Source of the DNA: Bryobacterales bacterium
GTDB taxonomy: Bacteria; Acidobacteriota; Terriglobia; Bryobacterales; Bryobacteraceae
Direction of reading: 5' to 3'
NCBI GenBank assembly: GCA_003170295.1
Contig: PNAJ01000026.1
Span: forward strand, 1 to 34,306
DNA length: 34,306 bases
In this document: piece after piece, positions 17,886 through 27,395 of the stretch
Layout: every line of letters begins with the position of its first letter
Position numbering within the stretch: position 1 is the first letter of the stretch
The notes under the pieces: generated by a model
Seen by the model: the letters and a program-made list of their open reading frames with translations, nothing else
Told to the model about the DNA's origin: nothing
Databases searched by the model: none
Program-made: the position numbers and the translations under genes

Positions 17886-18114
17886 CCAGACTGCCGATCT
17901 TACTCTGGGCGCGGGTCGTTTTGGTTTTTTGACCATACGGGAACTGAGGCCGACGATAAAGATCCATGCTCCTTGCCCCGAGTAGGGTGCGCCTACGCCA
18001 CGGCAAAGTGAGCGAGGATTTTCCCCGGGCCTAGCCGGCGGATTTAAAGGGCGGTACCCACCGGGTGCTTAAGGCCCTCTTGTTGACGCAGCTAAGACTC
18101 AGGCACCGCATCCG

Positions 18115-21100
18115 TCAGAACTGGAACCGGGCAGAGAAGGCCATCACACGGGCCGGCAACGTGCCCGTGGGAAGGCCAACGGCGGTGGCGTTGGAGACAG
18201 CGTTGGTAGACGGATTGAACTGGATACCTGTATTCATTGCGTTGAATTCCGAGTGGTTGAGCGCGTTGTATGCCTGAGCTTGAATCTTGAGCACTCGCCT
18301 TTCGCCCAATGGGAAGCTCTTAGTCAGCGTCATATCCAAGTTCGTGATGTGCGGATAGGTCAGAGCTCCTGCGCCGCCGCCCTGATTGCCCAGCACGGGC
18401 GCGCCGACAATCGAGTTGTCCGGACCCGTAGCCAGAGCGGGCATGGCGTAGGCCGCCGGATTGAAGTACGTGCCCGCCGGAATGTTGGCGAGAGGATTGC
18501 CAATTACCTCGCAACGCTGACCAACGTCGGGCGTACCAGTATAACCGCCCGACACACCTGCCGAGCCCGAAGTGAGACCGCAACCCGGATTAAACGGCGC
18601 GCCGCTCTGGATGGAAAAAATTCCCGAGAAAGTCCAGTGATCGGTCACAATCCCCAAGCCTTTAATGCTGTATCTCGTGGCGACATTGGGAAGATCGTAG
18701 GAGTAGTTGACCTGGAGATTGTTGCGCCGGTCGATACTCAACCTCCCGTAATTCCATGCCTCGTTGTTTGGAACAACCGGGTTGTAACTGGTGGTGCCCA
18801 GGGCTTTTGAGAAGGTGTACGCCGCGCCTACGACCAGACCGTGTGACAGGCGCTTCTGTCCGGTCGCGGTCAGAGCGTTGTAGTTGGCGTGACCCCAAAA
18901 CTCGTTCTCCGTAATCGAGCCGTATCCCGGATAGATGGTTCGCTCGAATATAGAACCGACATCGGCGCTGGTATTCCCCGCCGTGGTCGGGTTCAGATGC
19001 GACGGCGTGAACGGCCAGCCCGTTCCGATGGGAATGTAGTTCGCATTGTATGAGAGGTGCTGATCGAAGCTGTAGCTCATCGTGTAGCCCAGATCGACCA
19101 CGATGTTGCTGCCGAAGGTTCGCTGAACGTCAATGCTGGCGTTGATGACCTTATCCCACGGAACATTGGCGGGGTAGGCGGTGGGGGCAATAGGAGCGAT
19201 GCTCAAACTGCTCAAGCTTGGCGGCTGCCCCCCGTCCAGCGTTGCGATTTGCCCGAAAGTTACATTATTGACCGTCTGCTGATAAGTTGTCGGCGCCTGC
19301 CCGGACAGGCCGTAATACTGATTCCCGTCCAGCCGGTTGTAGAACAACCCAGCGCCGCCACGGATCGCCGTCGTGCCATGCCCAAAGACGTCGTAGGCAA
19401 AGCCTATGCGCGGCGCGACAGCGAGTGGCGACTGATGGTAGGCAGCGAGTGGAACGTTGTTGAGCCCGAGCACCTGCAGTCCCGCAGTGGGATTGCCCGA
19501 GTTGGGAACAAAATCCCCGATGAAGCCGCTGCTTACGGTCGCGCCACTGAGCGGATCCTTCGCCACCAGACCGGTGCTGGAAGTACACGTCGTGCCGGTC
19601 GTGCAGGCCGGAACGTAAATCCGCGGCATGGCCGATTTGGAATATAGTGAGGGATTGAAGTTTACAAATGTATTGTTGTGATCGATTTGCGGCGTCTGGT
19701 GATAGAATCGCAGTCCGAGATCGAGCGTGAGCCTGCGGTTCACCTTCCAGTTATCCTGCAGATACCACTCCGCGTTCCAATAGGTGACGTTGAACGTGGT
19801 GCTGTTGTTGTATTGGCTGTAGCTGCTGACATTGCCGAGCAGGGCATTGACGAAGCCGTCATTCGTATTGAGCAGCGGGTTTGAGGTTGAGGAGGCAAAA
19901 CTGAAGGCCCCCATGTAGTTTCTCTGAGCCGGCTGCCACTTGGTGTTATATTCCAGGTAGATTCCCGCTTTGAACGAGTGATGGCCCACGATCTTGCTAA
20001 TGCTGTCCTGCCAATACCAGGTTGGGTTTATGGTGTAGTCCGCTCCGGCCGACGCGCCGACGCGGGAATAGGACATCGCGTTGCCCGGCGTGCCTCCGAA
20101 GCTGATGTTGGGCAGGAGGTTCTGGTAACCGTTGAGAGGCGACGCAGGATTTCCAGTCCCGGCCTGTGACGACGTTGGCGGCGGAAACAGCACCGGCAGA
20201 CCCGGTATCAGCGAGCGGTCTTCGCTCTTATAGTTATCCAGTGATACGTACGTATACTGATCCCAGTTTGCGGCGAACGTGAATTCGTTCACCATGGTCG
20301 GCGAGATGGTGTAAGTAAGGGTAGTCGCATAACCGTGCCCACCATTTGGATGTTCAATGGGGGAAATGCCCCGCTGGCCCAGAACGCCGCCAACGTCCGA
20401 ACTGAACTGGACGCCGTAGTATAGGATGTTCGAAGTGTCGTAATCGTTGATCAAGCGGAAATAGCCGGTGAGCTTCGACGTTAGAGAATAATCGAACCGG
20501 TACACATCGTTGCGCCTCGGGTGCGTGGCGCTGCCCTGTTCGAAGTAGTTCACCACGTTCAACTGCGCGGCCAGCGTCGGAGTAAAGTTTGGCAGCGGGA
20601 AGAAGTTGAGCACCGCCAAGCCCACCGGATTGATCCGCGCCGCCGGGATGATGTTGCCTGAGAACGGCGTGTTGTTGTTCGCCGGATCGAGGATGCTGAT
20701 CAGGCTGCCGTTGTTGTTGAAGCTCTTCGAGAAGTCACCCGTCCGCTCTAACGCGGTGGGTGTATACTGGTTCACCGCGCCGCCGGTTACGAATTGGCCC
20801 ACCCACTCCTGCGACACGAAGAAGAAGAGCCTTTTCTTGTCGGCGTTCCAATGTTTCGGGATATATACGGGGCCGCCGAGGCTGTATGTCTCGATGTTGT
20901 AACGGTAAGGCACTCGTGGAGTAGCGGCGCCGTTCTTGATGGTGTGGTTGTTCACCCAGGTATCTGCGTTGAATTCCTCGTGCCGGTGGTTCCACGCGAG
21001 CGTGCCATGAAAGTTTTGTGTTCCGTTCTTGGTGACGACCGTGATCATTCCGCCGGAGTTGCGTCCGAATTCGGCGGCATAGTTCGAAGTCAGAACCTTC

Positions 21101-21759
21101 AGCTCCTGAATTGCGTCCAGGTTCGGCTCGAATTGAACCGAAGTGTTCGATCCGGTATCCATGTCGGTGACTCCGTCGACCGTAAAGTTCAGCGCCGACG
21201 TGGATCCGTTGATATTCATGCCGCTGATGGCGCCGTGGCTGGTGACGTCGCGGCTGCTCGCGGTGTCAACCACCCCAGGAACTAGCCTTGCATAGCCGAA
21301 GAGATCCCGGCCCTTCAGCGTCAAATCTTCCAGAGCGACGGCGTCAACAGTCTGGGACTTCTCGGAACTCGCCAACTGCACCTGCGCCGCTTCCGCCGTA
21401 ACGGATATCGACTCCGATACATTGCCGATCTGGAGAATCATCCTGCCTGCGTTGTGCGTTTCTTGCGCGGTCACGATGAAGCCGGTGTGCGTTTCACTCT
21501 TAAACCCGGTTGCTTTGACCGTCACATTGTAGGTACCCGGATCCAGATTGACGAACCGGAATGTGCCGAGGTTGTCTGTAGTCCCGTGACGAACCGCGCC
21601 GGTACCGGCGTTGGTGAGCGTGACCGGCGCACCGGCGACAACCGCGTCCGCCGGATCGACCACCGAACCCACGAGTGAGCTCGTAACTGTTTGTCCCAGC
21701 ATCGTGGCGCACAAGAACGCCATCGCCAACAGAGCGGACGTAAAGTTCCTCAGATGCAC
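18115..21759 (-). CDS. TonB-dependent receptor with carboxypeptidase-regulatory-like N-terminal domain
   Basis: Predicted 1214-residue outer-membrane transporter. GTG at 21759 is chosen because GGGGGA lies five bases upstream and the signal peptide follows at once (NFTSALLAMAFLCATMLGQ); the longer frame to 21954 adds a non-signal extension across the promoter. Residues ~28-110 are a beta-sandwich regulatory domain (GSVVDPADAVVAGAPVTLTN, FRFVNLDPGTYNVTVKATGF). Residues ~130-230 form the plug (RDLFGYARLVPGV, FTVDGVTDMD, ELKVLTSNYAAEFGRNSGG). The rest is a very large beta-barrel ending in ARFQF, with the terminal Phe typical of outer-membrane proteins. It belongs to the Oar-like group abundant in Solibacter. 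Substrate unknown; glycans or peptides are possible. Its promoter is at 21848-21876. Confidence 0.92.
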   Translation of the reverse strand: MHLRNFTSALLAMAFLCATMLGQTVTSSLVGSVVDPADAVVAGAPVTLTNAGTGAVRHGTTDNLGTFRFVNLDPGTYNVTVKATGFKSETHTGFIVTAQETHNAGRMILQIGNVSESISVTAEAAQVQLASSEKSQTVDAVALEDLTLKGRDLFGYARLVPGVVDTASSRDVTSHGAISGMNINGSTSALNFTVDGVTDMDTGSNTSVQFEPNLDAIQELKVLTSNYAAEFGRNSGGMITVVTKNGTQNFHGTLAWNHRHEEFNADTWVNNHTIKNGAATPRVPYRYNIETYSLGGPVYIPKHWNADKKRLFFFVSQEWVGQFVTGGAVNQYTPTALERTGDFSKSFNNNGSLISILDPANNNTPFSGNIIPAARINPVGLAVLNFFPLPNFTPTLAAQLNVVNYFEQGSATHPRRNDVYRFDYSLTSKLTGYFRLINDYDTSNILYYGVQFSSDVGGVLGQRGISPIEHPNGGHGYATTLTYTISPTMVNEFTFAANWDQYTYVSLDNYKSEDRSLIPGLPVLFPPPTSSQAGTGNPASPLNGYQNLLPNISFGGTPGNAMSYSRVGASAGADYTINPTWYWQDSISKIVGHHSFKAGIYLEYNTKWQPAQRNYMGAFSFASSTSNPLLNTNDGFVNALLGNVSSYSQYNNSTTFNVTYWNAEWYLQDNWKVNRRLTLDLGLRFYHQTPQIDHNNTFVNFNPSLYSKSAMPRIYVPACTTGTTCTSSTGLVAKDPLSGATVSSGFIGDFVPNSGNPTAGLQVLGLNNVPLAAYHQSPLAVAPRIGFAYDVFGHGTTAIRGGAGLFYNRLDGNQYYGLSGQAPTTYQQTVNNVTFGQIATLDGGQPPSLSSLSIAPIAPTAYPANVPWDKVINASIDVQRTFGSNIVVDLGYTMSYSFDQHLSYNANYIPIGTGWPFTPSHLNPTTAGNTSADVGSIFERTIYPGYGSITENEFWGHANYNALTATGQKRLSHGLVVGAAYTFSKALGTTSYNPVVPNNEAWNYGRLSIDRRNNLQVNYSYDLPNVATRYSIKGLGIVTDHWTFSGIFSIQSGAPFNPGCGLTSGSAGVSGGYTGTPDVGQRCEVIGNPLANIPAGTYFNPAAYAMPALATGPDNSIVGAPVLGNQGGGAGALTYPHITNLDMTLTKSFPLGERRVLKIQAQAYNALNHSEFNAMNTGIQFNPSTNAVSNATAVGLPTGTLPARVMAFSARFQF

Positions 21760-21847
21760 AATTTCCCCCAAAGATTCCCGTGTGGCGAAAAACGCCACTA
21801 CAGCGACTCGAGTGCGCTGCCGAATGCGGATACGAGATTCGGCTGCG

Positions 21848-21876
21848 AGTATATCTGGTTGCAATGCCGGTGTAAA
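21848..21876 (-). promoter_or_regulatory. Sigma-70-type promoter for the TonB-dependent receptor
   Basis: On the minus strand TTTACA (complement of 21871-21876) is followed after exactly 17 bases by TATACT (complement of 21848-21853). This is close to the TTGACA/TATAAT consensus. Transcription would begin near 21841 and leave a leader of about 80 bases before the GTG at 21759. No operator is evident. Confidence 0.55.
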
Positions 21877-21995
21877 GCATAACGTAACTTTTGATTGGCT
21901 GAGCCGGCTTGCCCTCCCGCATGCCCGCTCTGGCCCATATTTGTCCGAGGGCATTTCTTCGCGATGTGCGAAAATCCAAGCGTGTGGAGGGCGTC

Positions 21996-24275
21996 ATGCG
22001 GCTGAAATCGCGTATCACGATTGCCGTGCTGGGGATCGCGGCCGCCAGTCTCGTGACGCAGCGGGCGCATACGCAGCAAGCTTCCACCTCAGCCAGCAAC
22101 CTATACGTCGATCAGGCACTGTGTGCGCAATGCCATGCGGAGATTGCGAATAATTTCCGGAAATCCGGGATGGGCCGGTCGTTTTACCAGTTAGGACCTG
22201 GAAACGTGGTCGAGGATTTCACGCCGGGGAAACCGTTCTATCACGAGGCGTCAGACTGTTACTTTGCGATGATCGAACGGGGCGGAAAGTATTATCAGCG
22301 CCGCTGGCAGAAGGGATTCGATGGCAGGGAAACCAATGTCGATGAGAAGCAAGTGGGCTTCGTCATGGGTTCGGGCAATCATGTGCGCGCCTACCTTCAC
22401 CTGACCAGCCGGAATACGCTGCAGCAATTACCGCTCGGCTGGTATTCAGAGAAGGGCGGTTTCTGGGCGATGTCGCCGGGGTTCGACCGGTCGGATTATC
22501 CCGGGTCGACGCGCGTCGTGACCTATGAGTGCATGTTCTGCCACAACGCGTACCCTAAAATTCCACGGGGCCACGAGGAAACGAGCGCGGACCCGGAGTT
22601 CTTGCAGCCCATACCCGAGGGGATCGATTGCCAGAGATGCCATGGACCGGGACGGCGCCATATCGAGACCGTCGCCAGGGGGGGCGCGACGGCAGAACAG
22701 ATCCGCATGGCCATCGTGAATCCAAGGCGTTTGAGTCCTGGCCGCGAATTGGAGGTCTGCATGCAGTGCCACCTTGAGACCACCACCGCCGCTCTGCCGC
22801 ATGCGATCCGGCGGCTGGAGCGCGGGCCTTTTTCCTACATGCCGGGACAGCCCCTCGGCGATTTCCGGTTGACGTTCGACCGTGCGGAAGGAATGGGCGA
22901 CCGATTTGAGCTTGCGTATGGCGCCTACCGGATGCGCAAATCCCAATGTTTCCTTAAGAGCGACGGGAAGCTAAGATGCACGACCTGCCACGATCCGCAT
23001 AACATCCCCGAGGGCGAAGCGGCCACTGTTCGCTACAGCGCTATTTGCCGCGATTGCCATTCCACGGCATTTGAACGAACGGTAGCGTCCGGAGCCCACC
23101 CTACCACCGCGAACTGTGTGAGCTGCCACATGCCAAAGCGAAGGACTGACGATGCAGTGCATGTCGTGATGACGGACCATTTCATTCAGCGCCGGCAGCC
23201 GGCCGGAGATCTGCTGGCCGAGAAGCCGGAGGTGCGCGAATCATCGTCGGCTGCGTATCGCGGCGAAGTGGTTCCGTACTATCCCGCAAGACTCGCGTCG
23301 ACGGAAGAGGAGGCTTCGCTTTACCTGGCGCTGGCCCAGATTCTCGAATGGAGCAATCTGAAAAACGGATTGCCGCGGCTGCAGAGCCTGATTGAAAAGT
23401 ATCGTCCCCAGCGCGCCGATTACTATGCCGATCTCGCGGCAGGGCTGAGTACCGCGGGCGAACTCGCGAAGGCCATCCCCTACTACGAAGAAGCCGTGCG
23501 CCACTCGCCCGGCTCGGCAATCATCTTGCGCAAGCTGGGCAGCGCGCAGATGGAATCGGGGCAACTGGCGAAAGCGGAAGGGACGCTGCGGCGCGTGATA
23601 ACGCTGGCGCCCGACGATGCCGGGGCATGGGGAATGCTCGGTCAGGTCTTGTGGCGGCAAAACAGGAACGCGGCGGCCAGGGCAGCGTTCGGGAAAGGAA
23701 TAGACTTCGATCCCGAATTGCCCGAGTTGCACAATTCGCTCGGGACGCTGCTACTCTCGGATGGCGATGGCGCTGCGGCGGAGAAAGAGTTCCGCGAGGC
23801 GGCACGGATCCAACCGGGCAACCCTAAGGTGCAGGCGAATCTGGCGAGCGTGCTGGCGTCGCGGAACCAGATTGCCGAGGCGCGTTATCTCTTCGAGCAG
23901 AGCATCCGGTTGAGGCCCGATTTCGCCGACGTGCGGCTGAATTATGCGCGTATGCTGGCCCTGGGCAATGAAACCGTCGAAGCCGAAAAGCAGGCCCAGG
24001 CGGCAATTGCGGCGGATGCCGGCATGGCGGGCGCACACCAGTTGTTGGGCGCTCTGCTGGCAACCAGGGGCGACCTGGAGGGTGCCAAGCGAGAATTGCA
24101 GACGACGGTACGGCTGCAGCCGGATTTATGGCGCGCGCAGTTCGAACTGGGAGTGGTTCTGGGGCGAGCGCACGACTACGCCGGCGCCGAGGAACATCTG
24201 AAACTCGCGGCCCAGGGCTCGGATCCGGATGCGAAGGTGTCCGCGCAGCAGCTGTTGAAAAGGCTTGGCCAATGA
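21996..24275 (+). CDS. Exported heptaheme c-type cytochrome with TPR domain
   Basis: Predicted 759-residue periplasmic or surface protein. ATG 21996 follows GGAGGG by four bases and leads into a signal peptide (SRITIAVLGIAAASLVTQRAHTQ). Seven CxxCH haem-binding motifs start at residues 43, 179, 212, 255, 328, 351 and 374 (CAQCH, CMFCH, CQRCH, CMQCH, CTTCH, CRDCH, CVSCH). This resembles the cytochrome c554/doubled-CxxCH group. From ~425 to the end are TPR repeats (for example IPYYEEAVRHSPGSAIILRK, ALWYxxL-like spacing), giving a protein-binding superhelix. Redox partner unknown. It is transcribed divergently from the TonB-dependent receptor, with about 240 bases between starts, which hints at shared control. 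Confidence 0.9.
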   Translation: MRLKSRITIAVLGIAAASLVTQRAHTQQASTSASNLYVDQALCAQCHAEIANNFRKSGMGRSFYQLGPGNVVEDFTPGKPFYHEASDCYFAMIERGGKYYQRRWQKGFDGRETNVDEKQVGFVMGSGNHVRAYLHLTSRNTLQQLPLGWYSEKGGFWAMSPGFDRSDYPGSTRVVTYECMFCHNAYPKIPRGHEETSADPEFLQPIPEGIDCQRCHGPGRRHIETVARGGATAEQIRMAIVNPRRLSPGRELEVCMQCHLETTTAALPHAIRRLERGPFSYMPGQPLGDFRLTFDRAEGMGDRFELAYGAYRMRKSQCFLKSDGKLRCTTCHDPHNIPEGEAATVRYSAICRDCHSTAFERTVASGAHPTTANCVSCHMPKRRTDDAVHVVMTDHFIQRRQPAGDLLAEKPEVRESSSAAYRGEVVPYYPARLASTEEEASLYLALAQILEWSNLKNGLPRLQSLIEKYRPQRADYYADLAAGLSTAGELAKAIPYYEEAVRHSPGSAIILRKLGSAQMESGQLAKAEGTLRRVITLAPDDAGAWGMLGQVLWRQNRNAAARAAFGKGIDFDPELPELHNSLGTLLLSDGDGAAAEKEFREAARIQPGNPKVQANLASVLASRNQIAEARYLFEQSIRLRPDFADVRLNYARMLALGNETVEAEKQAQAAIAADAGMAGAHQLLGALLATRGDLEGAKRELQTTVRLQPDLWRAQFELGVVLGRAHDYAGAEEHLKLAAQGSDPDAKVSAQQLLKRLGQ

Positions 24276-24412
24276 TGTTGATCGAACTCCGGCTGTTCGC
24301 CTGCGCCCCGCTCATTCCGGATATCGAAGCGCACCCCACCATCGCCGGAATTCGCGCCGGCAAGGATGAAGTCCTCGATCGCGCGGTTTCCTACATCGAA
24401 AAGGGAAAGTAG
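24272..24412 (+). pseudogene. Short ORF carrying the tail of an S41-type peptidase
   Basis: ATG 24272 overlaps the stop of the cytochrome gene (ATGA), and the frame encodes 46 residues. The C-terminal ~33 (IPDIEAHPTIAGIRAGKDEV, then LDRAVSYIEKGK) look like the very end of S41 (C-terminal-processing/tricorn-like) peptidases, whose last residues commonly read PTIAGIRAGxDEVLxxA. The protease and PDZ domains are absent. Most likely a deletion removed the body of a peptidase gene and left its tail next to the cytochrome gene. The family assignment is from memory. Confidence 0.4.
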
Positions 24413-25127
24413 GGGGGCGGATCGCCTTTCCAACGCGATCAGGTCGCCCTCAATTCCCAGCTGGCCTAATCGCTCGATCTCTAGCAGAGCCGCTCTGCCA
24501 ATTGTGCCGGATTCGTAGCGCAGCAATCTGGCGGCGATCGATCCTTTCTCCGGAGTCGCTGACGGCAGGGGGTGCGCAGGCGGAGCAACTTTCACCACAT
24601 CCCGACTCGTTGAATCACAACGACATCGCCGTCGCGCCGAACTGACCACCGGCACATTCGGGTAGCGCGCGATGACTGCAAGGTCCCACGCAGGCTAACG
24701 AGCTCTTTTTCGCTGAGTGGCGTCTCGGGAGCATATCGATATGTATCGAGCCTGCGAAGCTTCTGGATGATGTCGTACCATTTCCCACGCGGCGTATTCC
24801 ACTTGACTCGTGATTTGCGCCACTCCACGCAATACCCGTCAATTTGAACCTGTAATTCCGGCGAACGCATAAACTCCTCCGGTTGCCACCTCGACTGCTC
24901 AGCTTGCTCGTCACTCCAAGGCCAAAGACCGTGCGATTCTATCAACGACACGGTTCGCCTTGGACTAATCATACGCGGCGCCGGCAGCGGCTAGGATGGG
25001 CTGACGTGAGTGCCGACAATGTCCGACATCGTTTCGCAAAGCAGTCGGCAAACGAATAGCAACGCGAACGAGATTGCATAGGCGCTAGGGTTGACTGCGT
25101 TGCGCCGTTCCTGTCTAATGATTTGTC
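24413..25127. other. Low-information region between cytochrome and PIG-L genes
   Basis: About 715 bases with stop codons in most frames. The minus-strand ORF at 24592-24972 is the only candidate. A second minus frame at 24176-24655 overlaps the 3' end of the cytochrome gene and is probably a shadow. No RNA gene or strong promoter is visible. Confidence 0.4.
24592..24972 (-). CDS. Hypothetical protein, 126 residues
   Basis: I do not recognise this protein. It is tryptophan- and arginine-rich (GLWPWSDEQAEQSRWQPEEF, CVEWRKSRVKWNTPRGKWYD) and ends in a possible beta-hairpin (CRWSVRRDGDVVVIQRVGMW). Its composition is more protein-like than the other frames here, but there is no Shine-Dalgarno at the first ATG; Met35 (MRSPELQVQI) could be an alternative start. 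It could be a decayed gene. Confidence 0.35.
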   Translation of the reverse strand: MISPRRTVSLIESHGLWPWSDEQAEQSRWQPEEFMRSPELQVQIDGYCVEWRKSRVKWNTPRGKWYDIIQKLRRLDTYRYAPETPLSEKELVSLRGTLQSSRATRMCRWSVRRDGDVVVIQRVGMW

Positions 25128-26099
25128 ATGCAAAGGCGAGATTTCTTCACTCGTGTGTTCGGCGGTTTGGCGATCATGAAACTCGATGCCGCCCATGCGC
25201 AGACGTCAGCGACTGGACCCGTTGTCGAACGCGCAAATTCAGGTCTGCCTCATAGCGGCAAGGTGCTGGCCGCCATCCAACCACACTCGGACGATATCGC
25301 GCTCATCTGCGCCGGTACGATAGCCAAGTTGATTCGGGAGGGTTACACCGGTTACATGATTCGGGCGACCAACGATGACATGGGCGACGATGTGGGAGAG
25401 CCCGGATCAGTCGGCGAAAATGTTTTACGAAACGAACGCGAGGTGGCCGAACAAAGCCGTGTGCTGGGGCTAAAGAGGGATTTCAGTCTCAATTACAGCA
25501 ATCACCGAATGAGTGACATCTCGCGCAACGAGCTGATCTGCCGTCTGATTTTCCTGTTTCGTTTCCTGAAGGCCGATACCGTGTTCTGCTACGATCCCTG
25601 GGCGCACGACGAGGAGAATCCGGATCATTATGTGCTCGGGCATTGCGTGGAAGCGGCATGCTGGATGGCGGGGCGCGTTCACGATTACCCGGAGCAACTG
25701 GCAACGGGCCTCGAAGCGCGCGCAGTCACCGATAAGTACTATTACGCGCGGCATCCCAATATCAACCGTATTGTCGACATCAGCGGGACCGTGGAGAAGA
25801 AGATCGACGCCAACATCTGCAATGTCGCGAAGGGGCCGGGCGGGCATCATGGGTCGAAGCTCAGGGCGGAATTAGCGCGGCAAGGCAAGAAACTGCCTCT
25901 TCTGGGCGATGACGATCTCACGGCGGATCGCAACTACATCAGAGAGTTCGTTTTGGCGGGGGACCGCGAGCTGGGTAAGAAATACGGGCTGGAGTACGCG
26001 GAGGCATTTCACTACGTGGGGCCGGCAGCGGCAGCCATCGGGGGCACCGGCTCTCGTGTGGGCGATTACGTCAAGCAGCATGCGGTGCCGTTGAAATAG
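25128..26099 (+). CDS. PIG-L (LmbE-like) family deacetylase, exported
   Basis: Predicted 323-residue zinc-dependent N-deacetylase-like protein. The N-terminus has a twin-arginine motif (MQRRDFFTRVFGGLAIM) and a probable cleavage after AHA. The metal-binding motif is PHSDD (H53, D55, D56), corresponding to the usual PHPDD. A second conserved block is DPWAHDEENPDHYVLG, supplying the other metal-binding His. The family removes acetyl groups from sugars such as N-acetylglucosaminyl derivatives; the actual substrate cannot be told. No strong ribosome site precedes the ATG. It ends three bases before the permease gene, so the two form an operon and may handle one nutrient. Confidence 0.85.
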   Translation: MQRRDFFTRVFGGLAIMKLDAAHAQTSATGPVVERANSGLPHSGKVLAAIQPHSDDIALICAGTIAKLIREGYTGYMIRATNDDMGDDVGEPGSVGENVLRNEREVAEQSRVLGLKRDFSLNYSNHRMSDISRNELICRLIFLFRFLKADTVFCYDPWAHDEENPDHYVLGHCVEAACWMAGRVHDYPEQLATGLEARAVTDKYYYARHPNINRIVDISGTVEKKIDANICNVAKGPGGHHGSKLRAELARQGKKLPLLGDDDLTADRNYIREFVLAGDRELGKKYGLEYAEAFHYVGPAAAAIGGTGSRVGDYVKQHAVPLK

Positions 26100-26102
26100 A
26101 GC

Positions 26103-27395
26103 ATGGATCAACTGCCGCGAAAGCTCGGGCTGCTCGACGCGACGCTGATCGTGGTGGGGATCGTGATCGGGTCCGGCATTTTTCTGCTGCCGAATCTGAT
26201 TGCGCGGAATCTGCCTTCGGGCACGGCGATCATCGGCGTGTGGGTGACCGCCGGGGTGCTGTCCTACTTCGGAGCGTTGGCGTACGCGGAGCTCGGGGCG
26301 ATGATGCCCGCGACGGGAGGCCAGTATGTGTACTTGCGGGAAGCATACGGCGACTGGTGTGCGTTTCTGTGCGGCTGGGTGTTTGCATTGGCGGTAGTGC
26401 CAGGGGGCATCGCATTCCTCGCCGTCGGATTCGCCATTTACCTGGATCAATTCATCCCGCTTTCCGCTGGGGCGCGCACGGCGGTTTCTCTGGCCTTGGT
26501 TTCCGGGTTGTCGGCGATCAACGCGATTGGGGTGAGGGAGGGAGTGTGGGTGCAGCGGATCTTCACTTCGCTGAAGATCGCCGGGTTGCTGCTGGTGATT
26601 GGCGCGGCGATGTTCGCGCCGGGCGCAAAGAATCCGGAATTACCGCCCCTCACGTACGGCGGATATGGAATCGCGATGGCAGCATGCCTGATGGCGTACA
26701 ACGGGTGGAGCTATGTGAGCTTCGTTGCCGGGGAGGTGAAGCATCCCGAACGCAATCTTCCGCGAGCGCTGGCGCTGGGGATGGGACTCGTGATGGCGCT
26801 GTACGTGTCCGCGAATCTCGCGTATTTGCACGTGATGAGGATTCCGGACATTGCTGTGAGCGAGCGCGTTGGGGCCGCAGTGGCGGAGCGGGTGATGGGT
26901 CCGACGGGAGCCACGGTGCTGTCCGCGGTCGTTTTGCTCTCTATCATCGGAGCGATCAACGGCTGCATTCTTACGGGTGCGCGGATACCATTCGCGCAGG
27001 CGCGGGACGGGCTCTTTTTCGCAAGCTTCGGCCGGATTCATCCGCGTTTCGAAACTCCGGCTTTTGCAATTGCAATGCAGGCGGTGTGGACGTGCGTGTT
27101 GATCGTGACAGGGTCCTACGAGAGTCTTTCTTCCTACACGATCATCTCCGCCTGGATTTTCTACACCATGAGCGTCGCCGCCGTGTGGGTGCTGCGGCGG
27201 AAGACGCCGGATGCTCCACGGCCGTATCGGATGTGGGGGTATCCAGTGACGCTGTGGCTGTTTGTGGCGGTCTCTTTATGGTTCCTGGTGGACGCGGTGG
27301 TGAATCAGCCGAAAGTGTCGCTGATCGCGCTGGGCCTTGCCGCCGCGGGAGTACCCGCTTTTTTCCTGTGGCGACGGTTAAGACCCACTACCTGA
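26103..27395 (+). CDS. APC-family amino acid permease
   Basis: Predicted 430-residue inner-membrane transporter with about 12 hydrophobic segments. The first helix has the family signature GIVIGSGIFLLPN (unwound substrate-binding GSGIF), followed by LSYFGALAYAELGAMMPATG and, later, AYNGWSYVSFVAGEVKHPERN, typical of the LAT-like branch. A charged cytoplasmic loop (RRKTPDAPRPYRMWGYP) precedes the final helices. It probably imports or exchanges amino acids driven by ion gradients; specificity is unknown. It follows the PIG-L gene by three bases and its 3' end overlaps by eight bases the end of the convergent enolase-superfamily gene. Confidence 0.9.
   Translation: MDQLPRKLGLLDATLIVVGIVIGSGIFLLPNLIARNLPSGTAIIGVWVTAGVLSYFGALAYAELGAMMPATGGQYVYLREAYGDWCAFLCGWVFALAVVPGGIAFLAVGFAIYLDQFIPLSAGARTAVSLALVSGLSAINAIGVREGVWVQRIFTSLKIAGLLLVIGAAMFAPGAKNPELPPLTYGGYGIAMAACLMAYNGWSYVSFVAGEVKHPERNLPRALALGMGLVMALYVSANLAYLHVMRIPDIAVSERVGAAVAERVMGPTGATVLSAVVLLSIIGAINGCILTGARIPFAQARDGLFFASFGRIHPRFETPAFAIAMQAVWTCVLIVTGSYESLSSYTIISAWIFYTMSVAAVWVLRRKTPDAPRPYRMWGYPVTLWLFVAVSLWFLVDAVVNQPKVSLIALGLAAAGVPAFFLWRRLRPTT

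Larger units (their letters stand above)
17268..18114. other. Intergenic region with transposase debris
   Basis: About 850 bases between two minus-strand genes. It contains the transposase remnant at 17763-17885 and an AT-rich patch around 17485-17570. The frame at 17502-17936 continues past the transposase homology into sequence that no longer resembles a transposase. No intact gene is seen. Confidence 0.5.

Noticed and set aside
24176..24655. 159-codon minus-strand frame
   Set aside because: Partly antisense to the 3' end of the cytochrome gene and to the peptidase tail; no start signal and no recognisable family.
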